From Alphaproteobacteria bacterium (GTDB lineage Bacteria; Pseudomonadota; Alphaproteobacteria; Acetobacterales; Acetobacteraceae), in the NCBI GenBank assembly GCA_026400845.1, contig JAPLOH010000102.1, positions 1-36,119 on the forward strand: a DNA stretch of 36,119 bases. The letters are read 5' to 3'. Position numbers and translations under genes: made by a program. Positions 10,455 to 18,459 of the stretch are shown piece by piece (position 1 is the first letter of the stretch; each line of letters begins with the position of its first letter). The notes below the pieces were generated by a model. It was not told the DNA's origin. It did not search any database and worked only from the letters and a program-made list of their open reading frames with translations.

Positions 10455-11657
10455 TTACCTGTCGATCTCGCCGAACACGATGTCGAGCGATCCGACGATC
10501 GCGACCGCATCGGCCAGCATATGCCGCTTCGCCATCGTCTCGGTCGCCTGGAGATGGGCGAAGCCGGTCGCGCGGATTTTGCAGCGGTAGGGGCGGTTGG
10601 TGCCGTCGGAGACCAGATACACGCCGAACTCGCCTTTCGGCGCCTCGACAGCCGTATAGGTCGCGCCGGCCGGCACGTGGAAACCTTCGGTGTAGAGCTT
10701 GAAGTGGTGGATCAGCGCCTCCATCGAGCGCTTCATCGCCACGCGGCTCGGCGGCGAGATCTTGCTGTCCTGCACCTTCACCGGGCCGGGCTTCATCTTG
10801 GCCAGGCACTGCACGATGATCTTCACGCTCTCGCGCATTTCGGCGACGCGCATCAGATAGCGGTCATAGCAGTCGCCGTTGCGGCCGATGGCGACGTTGA
10901 ACTCCACCTGGTCGTACATCTCGTAGGGCTGCGACTTGCGCAGATCCCACGGCACGCCGGAGGCGCGCAGGCAGGGGCCGGAGAAGCCCCAGGCCAGCGC
11001 CTGCTCGGCGGTCATGATGCCGATATCGACGGTGCGCTGCTTCCAGATGCGGTTGGCGGTCAGCAGCCCTTCGAGATCATCGATGAACTTCGGGAAGGTC
11101 CGCGCCCACTCGCCGATCTTGTCCTCAAGCCCGGCCGGCAGGTCCTTCGCGACGCCACCGGGGCGGAAGTAGTTGGCGTGCAGCCGGGCGCCCGAGGCCG
11201 CCTCGTGGAACTCCATCAGCTTCTCGCGTTCCTCGAAGGCCCACAGCGAGGGGGTGATGGCGCCGACGTCGAGCGCGTAGGTGGTGAGGTTCAGCAAATG
11301 GTTGAGAACGCGGGTGATTTCGCTGAACAGGGTGCGAATCCACTTGGCCCGCTCCGGCACCTCGATGCCGAGCAGCTTCTCGGTGGCCAGCGCGAAGGCG
11401 TGCTCCTGGCTCATCGGGCTCACGTAGTCGAGCCGGTCGAAATAGGGCAGCGCCTGAATGTAGCTCTTGTACTCGATCAGCTTTTCGGTGCCGCGATGCA
11501 GCAGCCCGATATGCGGATCGGCGCGCTCCACCACCTCGCCATCCATCTCCAGGATCAGCCGCAGCACGCCATGCGCGGCGGGGTGCTGCGGGCCGAAATT
11601 GATCGAGTGGCTGTCGATCTCGACCGTCTTCGTCGTCTTTTCCACGGCGTCGCTCAC
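10455..11657 (-). CDS. nuoD: NADH-quinone oxidoreductase subunit D
   Basis: This is the 49-kDa-type subunit (400 aa), derived from hydrogenase large subunits, which lines the quinone site next to NuoB. Key segments are [37 protein letters not shown], and the C-terminal [11 protein letters not shown] and [10 protein letters not shown] chose the GTG at 11657 ([22 protein letters not shown]), which overlaps the nuoC TGA as GTGA. The longer open frame upstream lies inside nuoC. nuoC and nuoD are separate genes, unlike the fused nuoCD of enterobacteria. Confidence 0.96.
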   Translation of the reverse strand: MSDAVEKTTKTVEIDSHSINFGPQHPAAHGVLRLILEMDGEVVERADPHIGLLHRGTEKLIEYKSYIQALPYFDRLDYVSPMSQEHAFALATEKLLGIEVPERAKWIRTLFSEITRVLNHLLNLTTYALDVGAITPSLWAFEEREKLMEFHEAASGARLHANYFRPGGVAKDLPAGLEDKIGEWARTFPKFIDDLEGLLTANRIWKQRTVDIGIMTAEQALAWGFSGPCLRASGVPWDLRKSQPYEMYDQVEFNVAIGRNGDCYDRYLMRVAEMRESVKIIVQCLAKMKPGPVKVQDSKISPPSRVAMKRSMEALIHHFKLYTEGFHVPAGATYTAVEAPKGEFGVYLVSDGTNRPYRCKIRATGFAHLQATETMAKRHMLADAVAIVGSLDIVFGEIDR

Positions 11658-12295
11658 GGCTTCGCACCCCCGTGCGCCTTGTCGTCGCCGGGCAGCGAGG
11701 TCATCGCCTCCCACGGCGAGAGGAAATCGAAGTTGCGGAAATCCTGCACCAGCTTCACCGGCTCATAGATCACCGACTTGCGGTCCTCGTCGTAGCGCAC
11801 CTCGACGTACCCGGTCAGCGGGAAATCCTTGCGCAGCGGATGCCCCTCGAAGCCGTAATCGGTGAGGATGCGCCGCAAATCGGGCTGACCCGAGAAGATG
11901 ATCCCGAACATGTCCCACGCCTCGCGCTCCCACCAGGTCGCCACCGGCCATACGCCATGCACGGAGGGAACCGGCGTCACCGCATCGGTGGTGACGATCA
12001 CCCGGGCGCGCTGGTTCAGCGACACCGAGAGCAGGTTGTAGACCACGTCGAACCGGTCGGCCCGCTCCGGCCAATCGACGCCGCAGACGTCCATCACCTG
12101 CTCGAATTGCAGGCCGGCAGTGTCACGCAGCGCCGTCATCAGCCCGACCAGCCCGTCGCGGACGGCATGGGCGACGATCTCGCCCTTCTCGATGGCAACC
12201 GCGGTGACGCCCGGCAGCCCAGCAATGGCGGCTGCCAGTGACTCGGTGGCGGTCGGCGCCGGTGCGGCCTCGGCCGCTGCTTCCTGCTCAGCCAC
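11654..12295 (-). CDS. nuoC: NADH-quinone oxidoreductase subunit C
   Basis: This is the 30-kDa-type peripheral subunit of complex I (213 aa). Recognisable parts are [18 protein letters not shown], the signature [39 protein letters not shown], and [14 protein letters not shown]. The N-terminus up to about residue 22 is alanine/glutamate-rich. The best start is the GTG at 12295, which overlaps the end of nuoB by 8 nt; no strong Shine-Dalgarno precedes it, so the exact start is the least certain in the operon. Its TGA overlaps the nuoD GTG. Confidence 0.93.
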   Translation of the reverse strand: MAEQEAAAEAAPAPTATESLAAAIAGLPGVTAVAIEKGEIVAHAVRDGLVGLMTALRDTAGLQFEQVMDVCGVDWPERADRFDVVYNLLSVSLNQRARVIVTTDAVTPVPSVHGVWPVATWWEREAWDMFGIIFSGQPDLRRILTDYGFEGHPLRKDFPLTGYVEVRYDEDRKSVIYEPVKLVQDFRNFDFLSPWEAMTSLPGDDKAHGGAKP

Positions 12296-12839
12296 GGAGG
12301 ATGGTCCCCGTGCGGCGGATCTTCTTCTGCAATTGCATGATCCCGTATACCAGCGCCTCGGCGGTCGGCGGACAGCCCGGCACATAGATATCGACCGGCA
12401 CCACACGATCGCAGCCGCGCACTACCGCATAGCTATAATGATAATAACCGCCGCCATTGGCGCAGCTGCCCATGGAGATCACCCAGCGCGGCTCCGGCAT
12501 CTGGTCGTAGACCTTGCGCAGAGCCGGGGCCATTTTGTTGGTCAACGTCCCAGCCACGATCATCACGTCGGACTGGCGCGGGCTCGCACGCGGGATGATG
12601 CCGAGACGATCGAGATCGTAGCGCGGCATGTAGGCGTGGATCATCTCCACCGCACAGCAGGCAAGCCCGAACGTCATCGGCCACAGGCTTCCGGTGCGCG
12701 CCCAGTTGACCAGCTTGTCGAGGTTGGCGACCACGAAGCCCTTGTCGGCGATTTCGCCGGTGATGCCCTTGATCACCGCGTCCTGCGCGGCGCCCGGAGG
12801 CAGTGCATCGATATTCGTGCGCATGGCCACGTCGCTCAT
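12288..12839 (-). CDS. nuoB: NADH-quinone oxidoreductase subunit B (cluster N2)
   Basis: This subunit (183 aa) holds the terminal cluster N2, which reduces ubiquinone. The ligands are adjacent C61-C62 (LACCAVE), C126 (GSCANGGG) and C156 (PGCPPTAE). The start at 12839 ([16 protein letters not shown]) is 4 nt after the nuoA stop; an in-frame Met at codon 6 is a less likely alternative. The upstream extension of the frame lies in nuoA. Confidence 0.97.
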   Translation of the reverse strand: MSDVAMRTNIDALPPGAAQDAVIKGITGEIADKGFVVANLDKLVNWARTGSLWPMTFGLACCAVEMIHAYMPRYDLDRLGIIPRASPRQSDVMIVAGTLTNKMAPALRKVYDQMPEPRWVISMGSCANGGGYYHYSYAVVRGCDRVVPVDIYVPGCPPTAEALVYGIMQLQKKIRRTGTILRG

Positions 12840-12843
12840 CAGC

Positions 12844-13209
12844 CTACTCCCATTCCAGGGCGCCTTTGCACCATTCGTAGATGAACCCCACCGTAAGCAC
12901 GCCGAGGAAGCCGACCATCGAGAGGAAACCGAACACCCCAATCTCCGACAGGCTCACCGCCCAGGGGAACAGGAACGCCACTTCGAGATCGAAGATGATG
13001 AAGAGGATCGCGACCAGATAGAACCGCACGTCGAACCGCCGGCGCGCGTCGCCGAACGCCTCGAACCCGCATTCATAGGCCGTGAGTTTTTCCGCATAGG
13101 GCTTCTGGTGCGCGATCAGGAGCGAGGCGCCCACCATGGCGATGGCGATCCCCCCGGCGATTCCCAGGAACACCAGGATGGGGAAGTAGTCCGAGAGCAG
13201 GGATGCCAT
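12844..13209 (-). CDS. nuoA: NADH-quinone oxidoreductase subunit A
   Basis: This is the first gene of the complex I operon, encoding a three-helix membrane subunit (121 aa) near the quinone channel. The conserved loop [24 protein letters not shown] and the acidic helix [17 protein letters not shown] are clear. The ATG at 13209 has a good Shine-Dalgarno (AAGAGGA, spacing about 7). The frame stays open upstream through the 5' region into tRNA-Asp, where it is noncoding. The next upstream gene on this strand is tRNA-Asp, 127 nt away. Confidence 0.97.
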   Translation of the reverse strand: MASLLSDYFPILVFLGIAGGIAIAMVGASLLIAHQKPYAEKLTAYECGFEAFGDARRRFDVRFYLVAILFIIFDLEVAFLFPWAVSLSEIGVFGFLSMVGFLGVLTVGFIYEWCKGALEWE

Positions 13210-13282
13210 TCGCCGTTCCTCTTGACCTATCGCCAGGCACGATACCGCACCGCAGCGCGGCCGGACATTAGCCGCATCATCT

Positions 13283-13306
13283 CTCCGCCGCCATAGGGCG
13301 ACGGAG
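13283..13306 (-). other. Hairpin between tRNA-Asp and nuoA
   Basis: A 10-bp stem with one G-U wobble (CTCCGTCGCC / GGCGGCGGAG on the minus strand) and a 4-nt loop lies 30 nt past the tRNA-Asp CCA end and 74 nt before nuoA. No T-run follows, so it is not a classic intrinsic terminator. It could stop or process the tRNA transcript, or be a structured part of the nuo leader. I saw no convincing sigma70 promoter between it and nuoA. Confidence 0.5.
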
Positions 13307-13336
13307 TTAAACCTCTGCTTTATCGGGAGTAGCTGC

Positions 13337-13413
<77 letters not shown>

Positions 13414-13429
13414 AGCAGCGAGGCGCCCC

Positions 13430-13456
13430 TTTATGCCCGCCGCCCCATGCCGTCAA
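13430..13456 (-). promoter_or_regulatory. Candidate promoter of tRNA-Asp
   Basis: On the minus strand a TTGACG (-35, 13456-13451) is followed after 15 nt by CATAAA (-10, 13435-13430), then the GC-rich stretch GGGGCGCC and the tRNA 5' end 16 nt past the -10. A GC-rich discriminator is typical of stable-RNA promoters under stringent control. The 15-nt spacing is short, so this is a moderate call. It may also serve the nuo operon if transcription reads through. Confidence 0.45.
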
Positions 13457-13502
13457 GCAGCCCTGGCGAGGAAAGTGACCTGCGAATTGCCGCCATGCGT
13501 CG

Positions 13503-13531
13503 TTGACCCGCCGCCCGCCGCTTCCTACCGT
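13503..13531 (+). promoter_or_regulatory. Candidate promoter of the acetamidase/formamidase gene
   Basis: TTGACC (13503-13508) and TACCGT (13526-13531) are separated by exactly 17 nt, giving a predicted transcript start about 24 nt before the ATG at 13562. The -35 is identical to that proposed for secA; the -10 is weak (3 of 6). Confidence 0.35.
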
Positions 13532-13561
13532 GCTCACCCGCACCCACGAACGGAAACCCCG

Positions 13562-14470
13562 ATGGCAATCCACCGCTTCCGCCCAACGCGCTACTACAAT
13601 GTCATCGGCACCGCCGAACCCGCACTGCGCGTCGCCGACGGCGATACCATCATCGCCGATACCATCGACGCCTCCGGCCTCGACGCCAGCGAAGCCCAGG
13701 CCGCCAAGGGCCCCAACCCGATGACTGGCCCCTTCTACGTCGAAGGCGCCGAACCCGGCGACACCCTCGCCGTCCGCATCGACCGCCTCACCCCGAGTCG
13801 CGCGACCGGCTGGACCTACTCCCCCCTCGCCTTCACCGTGCTGGACCCCGCCGCCATCCCCGATCGCCCGCCGACCCAGCGCGTGGTGTGGGACATCAGC
13901 CCCAATGAAGGCGTGGTCCGCCTGCAAAACCCGCCGCCCGGCCTCGAAACCTTCACGCCCCCCATCGCGCCGATGATCGGCTGCTTCGGCGTCGCCCCCG
14001 CCCTCGGCCAAGCCTTCTCCACCGCCACATCAGCCCAAAACGGCGGCAACATGGACTATCGCCGCTTCGCCCCCGGCACCACCGCCTGGTTCCCCGTCGC
14101 CGTCCCCGGCGCCCTCTTCTATCTCGGCGACGGTCACGCCTGCCAAGGCGACGGTGAAATCGTCGGCACCGGCATCGAGACCTCCTTCGAAATGGAGGTC
14201 ACGCTCACCGTCCTGAAACGCAAAATCACCTGGCCCCGCGGCGAAACCGCCGACGACATCTTCACCATCGGCAATGCCCGCCCGCTCGACCAGGCCCTGC
14301 AACACGCCACCACCGAAATGCAGCGCTGGCTCGCCGAGGACTACGGACTCGACGCCCGCGCCGCCAGCCACCTCATGGGCCAGGTCGTGCGCTATGATGT
14401 TGGGAACGTGTTCAATCCGGCCTATACAGTGGCCTGCCGGATCGCCAAGCGATGGCTCACCAAGAGGTAA
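13562..14470 (+). CDS. Acetamidase/formamidase family protein
   Basis: This is a cytoplasmic amidase of the FmdA/AmdA family (302 aa), predicted to hydrolyse a short aliphatic amide such as formamide or acetamide to ammonia and the acid. Family signatures are FYVEGAEPGDTLAVRI (about 61-76), IGCFGVAP, GGNMDYR and VPGALFYLGDGHACQGDGE, the last holding His and acidic residues likely at the active site. The start at 13562 (MAIHRFRPTRYYN) is preceded by GGAAA; the open frame extends further upstream without coding signal. It stands alone, with no urea or amide transporter beside it. The stop is 2 nt before a repeat copy, and transcription converges on trxA. The exact substrate cannot be read from the sequence. 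Confidence 0.9.
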   Translation: MAIHRFRPTRYYNVIGTAEPALRVADGDTIIADTIDASGLDASEAQAAKGPNPMTGPFYVEGAEPGDTLAVRIDRLTPSRATGWTYSPLAFTVLDPAAIPDRPPTQRVVWDISPNEGVVRLQNPPPGLETFTPPIAPMIGCFGVAPALGQAFSTATSAQNGGNMDYRRFAPGTTAWFPVAVPGALFYLGDGHACQGDGEIVGTGIETSFEMEVTLTVLKRKITWPRGETADDIFTIGNARPLDQALQHATTEMQRWLAEDYGLDARAASHLMGQVVRYDVGNVFNPAYTVACRIAKRWLTKR

Positions 14471-14472
14471 GC

Positions 14473-14509
14473 AAGCGGTTCTTTTTTGAAAAAAAGAACC
14501 AAAAAACTT
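14473..14509 (+). repeat. REP-like intergenic repeat, copy A (singlet)
   Basis: An A/T-rich hairpin has arms GGTTC + T6 and A6-7 + GAACC, preceded by AAGC and followed by AAAAAACTT. It starts 2 nt after the acetamidase stop and is in the same orientation as that gene. The same unit recurs at 25816-25852, 31198-31233 and 31284-31321. No T-run follows the stem, so it is not a standard intrinsic terminator, although its position just after a stop would fit a 3'-end role. Confidence 0.8.
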
Positions 14510-14600
14510 CAACCCGTTCAGTGGCTGGCCCGCACAACGTACTTCAGCCGCCGTGCAGCCAGCCAGGACTGATCAATGACGACATCGCTCCAGGTGAACC

Positions 14601-14624
14601 GGCGGAGGGAGTGACCCCTCCGCC
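14601..14624. terminator. GC-rich hairpin between convergent acetamidase and trxA genes
   Basis: A perfect 9-bp inverted repeat (GGCGGAGGG / CCCTCCGCC, loop 6 nt) lies 8 nt past the trxA stop and 130 nt past the acetamidase stop. It reads as a stem on both strands. No T-run follows on either side, so it is a plausible bidirectional terminator of the GC-rich type rather than a textbook one. Confidence 0.55.
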
Positions 14625-14632
14625 GCCTGGCA

Positions 14633-14959
14633 TCACAACGCGCCGGCAACCCAGTCCTTCAGGACGCTCTTTGGCGCCGCGCCGACCTTGGTGGCGACCG
14701 CCTTACCGCCCTTGAACAGGATCATGGTCGGGATGCCACGCACGCCGTACTGGTTCGGCGTCATCGGGTTCTCGTCGATGTTGACCTTGGCGACGGTCAG
14801 CTTGCCTTTGTATTCGGCGCCGATCTCCTCCAGCGCCGGGGCGATGGCGCGGCAGGGGCCGCACCATTCGGCCCAGAAATCCACCAGCACCGGCCCTTCG
14901 GCGTTCAGCACGTCGGCGGCGAAGCTGTCATCGGTAACCGGCTTGGTGTTCTCGCTCAT
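14633..14959 (-). CDS. trxA: Thioredoxin
   Basis: This is a cytoplasmic disulfide reductase (108 aa, standard length), recycled by thioredoxin reductase. The redox site is W32-C33-G34-P35-C36 (FWAEWCGPC), and the cis-proline loop is GIPT with P77. The start at 14959 ([11 protein letters not shown]) has AAAGG upstream; a Met 5 codons earlier is possible but less well placed. It lies 56 nt downstream of addA, so it is probably the last gene of the tsaE-addB-addA-trxA unit, with the hairpin at 14601-14624 behind it. Confidence 0.97.
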   Translation of the reverse strand: MSENTKPVTDDSFAADVLNAEGPVLVDFWAEWCGPCRAIAPALEEIGAEYKGKLTVAKVNIDENPMTPNQYGVRGIPTMILFKGGKAVATKVGAAPKSVLKDWVAGAL

Positions 14960-15015
14960 GGCGGGGCCTTTCATGGCTTAACGTGGACGTCAGATTGGGT
15001 CGATCGAGGCGGCCA

Positions 15016-18000
15016 TCAAGCGGCCGCCTCTGCGCCGGGAGCATGCCGGTCCAGCAGCGCCGAGGGAAGCGGCATTGCGTGGGCGTGGGAGGTCCATACC
15101 AGAACACATTCCACCGCGCGGCCGGGAAAGGCCGCCCGCAGCACGGCGCGATAGGCCGCCATCTGCCGCAGATAAAGCACCGGCACGCGGCCGACCGCGG
15201 CGGGCGGCGCCCGGTTGGTTTTGTAGTCGGCGATCAGCACGCGGTCCTCGAAGACCGCCAGCCGATCGACCACGCCGCCCACCACCTGTCCGTTTACCAG
15301 TCCGGTGAGCGGCACCTCGGCCCGCCCGGCAGGGCTGAACAGCGGCGCCAGCAGCGGATCGTCGAGCACCGCCAGCACCTCGCCGGTGACGCGCCCGATA
15401 TCGGCCGGATCGAGTCCATGGCCGGGCCGGGCGAGGAAGCGTTGCGCCGCCGCAGCCCACGCGTCGCGCGGCAAAACGGGGAGATGCTGCAACAAGGCGT
15501 GGATCAACTGGCCGCGGCGGAAGCGCTGCCCGGTCGCATCCCGCGCGGCGAGCGGCGAGGTGGCGGCCGGCACGGCGCCGAGTTCGCCATGCTCCGGCCG
15601 GCTCGGCGCCAGCGGGCTCGGCATTGCCGGCTCTGCCGGCACCGCGCCCGGTGCCCAGCCGGGCGCCGCGCCGGCCCAGCCCGGCAAGGCGGCGGACAAC
15701 GGCGCCGCCGCCAATGCGGCCGATTTCGGCGGCACCGACTGGTCACATTCATGCACCAGCACTTCGCCGGGCCAGCCGCCATCGAAGGGGTGTCCCGTCG
15801 CCCCCAATGCGGTGAACCCGGCCTGCACCAGGTCGTACCAGCACGTCGGCTTGCGCTTGTTTTTGGTCTCCCAGCCGCACACCACCAGCCGGTCCTCGGC
15901 GCGGGTCAGGGCGACGTAGAGCAGCCGGTTGTATTCCTCCATCCGCTTCGCCGCGGCACGGTTGCGCAGCGCGTCGACGGCGGCGGAGCGCAATTCCTTG
16001 CGCGGCGACCACAGCGCGACGGGCTCGCCGCCCGCCGGATCATCCGCCCACAGGATGCGCTGCTCGTCGGGCGGCAGTCCGGTGGTGTCGGGCAGGATCA
16101 CCACTGGCGCCTGCAATCCTTTCGCGCCATGCACCGTCATCACCCGCACAAAACCGCCCGCCCCCTCGGCTTCGCGCTTCACCTCGGCGCCCGAGCGGCG
16201 CAGCCAGTGCACGAAACCTTGCAGCGACGGCGGGTGCGTCGCGGCGTAGTCGAGCGCCGCGCTCAGCAATTCATCGACCGGCTCGGCGGCCTCCTGCCCA
16301 AGCCGGGCGAACAGCTTCGCCCGCCCGCCGAGCGGCCCCAGCACCTCGACCAGCAGCGCATGCGGCGCGGCGTAGTCGACCCGGGCGAGCAGGGCGGCGA
16401 AGACATCATGCGCCGCCTGCCATGCTGGCCGCTCCCGCGCGCGCCGCCGCAGTTCGGCCCACAGGGACCCGGTGCGATAGGGCGCCAGTTCGATCAGATC
16501 GTCATCGCCAAGACCGCCGAGCGGGCTGGTCAGCACCGCGGCGAAGGAGAGATCGTCCTCCGGCAGCAGCAGCGCGTCGCACAGGGCGAGCAGATCGGCG
16601 ACCGCCGGCTGGTCGGTCAGCACCATGCGGTCGAGCCCGGCGACCGCCACCTTGCGGTCCTTCAACGCGCGCACCAGCGCGCGGGCAAAGGTGTTGCGCC
16701 GGCGCACCAGCACCAGTATGTCGCCAGCGGCGAGCATGCGGCCCTGGCTTTCCAGCCGCTCCTGGCCGACTCGGGCGGCGATCCAGGTGGCGATACCCTC
16801 GGCCAGCGTCTCGGCCGCGCCCTGAGCCCCCTCGTTGCGCTCCAGCACCGCCCAGGGGGCCGCCTCCGGCACCGCCGCCGCCGGCACCAGCGGCCACAGC
16901 TCCACCCGCCCGGCGACACCCGCGCGGTCCGGCACATGGCGTAGTTCGGCCCCCTCGCTGACCCCGGCCGCCGCCGGGGCCTGGGCGAACACCGCGTCCA
17001 CCAGCGCCAGAACCGGCGCGGTCGAGCGAAACGACACGTCGAGCGTGACATCCCGCCACGCCGCCCCGCTCGCCTCGACCTCGCGGCGCATCCGCCCGCG
17101 CCAGAACTCGAACTGATCGGGGTCGGCGCCCTGGAAGCCGTAGATCGACTGCTTGCGATCCCCGACCGCGAAGACGCTGCGCGGCGGCGCCGCGCTGACC
17201 TCGCGCGCACCGAGGCCGGCGAAGAACTCGGCGGTGAGCGCGCCGGCGATGCGCCATTGCGCCGGCGCGGTGTCCTGCACCTCGTCGAGCAGCAAATGAT
17301 CGAGCCCGCCATCGAGCTTGTAGAGCACCCAGGCCGCGCCGGGATCGACCAGCAGCGATGCGGTGCGGCCGATCAGGTCGTCATAGTCGAGCTGCCCGTT
17401 GGTCTCCTTGGCCGCGGCGTAGAGATCGACCACCGGGCGCGCCAGCAGCGCCAAGGCGGCCGAGACGTCGCCGATCTGCACCGCGCGGCGATCGTCCTCC
17501 ACCCCCGCCACCCGCGCCTGCTCGGCAAGGAAGACGTCGAGCAGGCCGGGATGTGCGTCGCCGAGTTTCTTGTTGACGAACACCGTCGGCCCACGCGCCA
17601 CCCCGTCGGGCCGCAGGAACAGCTCCCGCCAGATGCCCCAATGCTCCGCGCGCTCCTCGCCGGGGATCGACAGGAACTCCAGGATCGCCCGCGCACGCTC
17701 CTGGGCGGTCGGCGCACCCTGGGCCGCCACCATCTGGGCGGCCCGGCGCAACGCCCCCTCGCTCTGCCAGAACACCGCGCCCTCGATCACCTCGGCATCG
17801 CTGCGCGCGGCCACTCCGAGGACGCGCGCGAGCGCATCGCGATCGCCGGTCAGGCGCTTGCCATGTGGCACCAGGGCGTGCACCAGCGCGCCGAACTGCC
17901 CGGCGGTGGCGAGCCCGGCCAACGCCGCCAGCGCCGTGCGCCGCTCCCGCGTATGCGCGCCCTCCAGCATCGTCTCCTGCGCCGCCTCGAGCGCCGCGCG

Positions 18001-18459
18001 GGCTTCCAGCTCGTCGACCAGGCGGAAATGCGGCGACAGCGCCGCCTCCAGCGGAAAGCGCCGCAGCAGGGACTGGCAGAAGGCGTGAATGGTGCCGATC
18101 CGCATGCCGCCCGGCAGGTCCAGCACCTCGGCGAACAAAGCGCGCGCCTTGGCCCGCAATGCCGCGTTGGGCGACACATCGAGATCGGCGAGCCGACGGT
18201 CGAGTGCCTTGTCGTCGAGCGTCACCCATTCGCCGAGCAGCTTTTGCAGCCGCAGCGACATCTCCGCCGCCGCCGCCTTGGTGTAGGTAAGGCACTGGAT
18301 GCGCCCGGGCGCGGCGCCGGTCAGCATCAGCCGCAGCAGCCGGTCGGTCAGCAGCTTGGTCTTGCCCGAGCCGGCCGAGGCGGCGACGAAGGCCGACACC
18401 GCGGGGTCGGACGCGGCGCGCTGGGCGTTCTGCGCGCGGTCGCGGGCGGTTTCGCTCAC
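15016..18459 (-). CDS. addA: Double-strand break repair helicase-nuclease AddA
   Basis: This is the UvrD-like helicase and nuclease subunit of the AddAB (RecBCD-equivalent) complex, which resects double-strand breaks for RecA loading (1147 aa). It has a Walker A at residues 27-34 (ASAGSGKT), helicase motif II DEVQDT at 392-397, and a C-terminal PD-(D/E)XK nuclease with LIADYKTNR around D1078 and K1080, preceded by a conserved His (GQLIHALLQHL). The chosen start is the GTG at 18459, which overlaps the addB TGA as GTGA. A strong GGAGGAGGAA Shine-Dalgarno is encoded by the Glu-rich end of addB. The frame is open 12 codons further upstream. Confidence 0.96.
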   Translation of the reverse strand: MSETARDRAQNAQRAASDPAVSAFVAASAGSGKTKLLTDRLLRLMLTGAAPGRIQCLTYTKAAAAEMSLRLQKLLGEWVTLDDKALDRRLADLDVSPNAALRAKARALFAEVLDLPGGMRIGTIHAFCQSLLRRFPLEAALSPHFRLVDELEARAALEAAQETMLEGAHTRERRTALAALAGLATAGQFGALVHALVPHGKRLTGDRDALARVLGVAARSDAEVIEGAVFWQSEGALRRAAQMVAAQGAPTAQERARAILEFLSIPGEERAEHWGIWRELFLRPDGVARGPTVFVNKKLGDAHPGLLDVFLAEQARVAGVEDDRRAVQIGDVSAALALLARPVVDLYAAAKETNGQLDYDDLIGRTASLLVDPGAAWVLYKLDGGLDHLLLDEVQDTAPAQWRIAGALTAEFFAGLGAREVSAAPPRSVFAVGDRKQSIYGFQGADPDQFEFWRGRMRREVEASGAAWRDVTLDVSFRSTAPVLALVDAVFAQAPAAAGVSEGAELRHVPDRAGVAGRVELWPLVPAAAVPEAAPWAVLERNEGAQGAAETLAEGIATWIAARVGQERLESQGRMLAAGDILVLVRRRNTFARALVRALKDRKVAVAGLDRMVLTDQPAVADLLALCDALLLPEDDLSFAAVLTSPLGGLGDDDLIELAPYRTGSLWAELRRRARERPAWQAAHDVFAALLARVDYAAPHALLVEVLGPLGGRAKLFARLGQEAAEPVDELLSAALDYAATHPPSLQGFVHWLRRSGAEVKREAEGAGGFVRVMTVHGAKGLQAPVVILPDTTGLPPDEQRILWADDPAGGEPVALWSPRKELRSAAVDALRNRAAAKRMEEYNRLLYVALTRAEDRLVVCGWETKNKRKPTCWYDLVQAGFTALGATGHPFDGGWPGEVLVHECDQSVPPKSAALAAAPLSAALPGWAGAAPGWAPGAVPAEPAMPSPLAPSRPEHGELGAVPAATSPLAARDATGQRFRRGQLIHALLQHLPVLPRDAWAAAAQRFLARPGHGLDPADIGRVTGEVLAVLDDPLLAPLFSPAGRAEVPLTGLVNGQVVGGVVDRLAVFEDRVLIADYKTNRAPPAAVGRVPVLYLRQMAAYRAVLRAAFPGRAVECVLVWTSHAHAMPLPSALLDRHAPGAEAAA

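Noticed and set aside
14477-14500. Repeat hairpins as classical Rho-independent terminators
   Set aside because: The stems are A/T-rich and followed by A-runs rather than T-runs in gene orientation, so they do not meet the usual criteria; kept as a repeat family instead.
14983-16944. 653-codon open frame antisense to addA
   Set aside because: Same shadow effect; Arg/Gln/Gly/His-rich, no domain, and addA on the other strand is certain.
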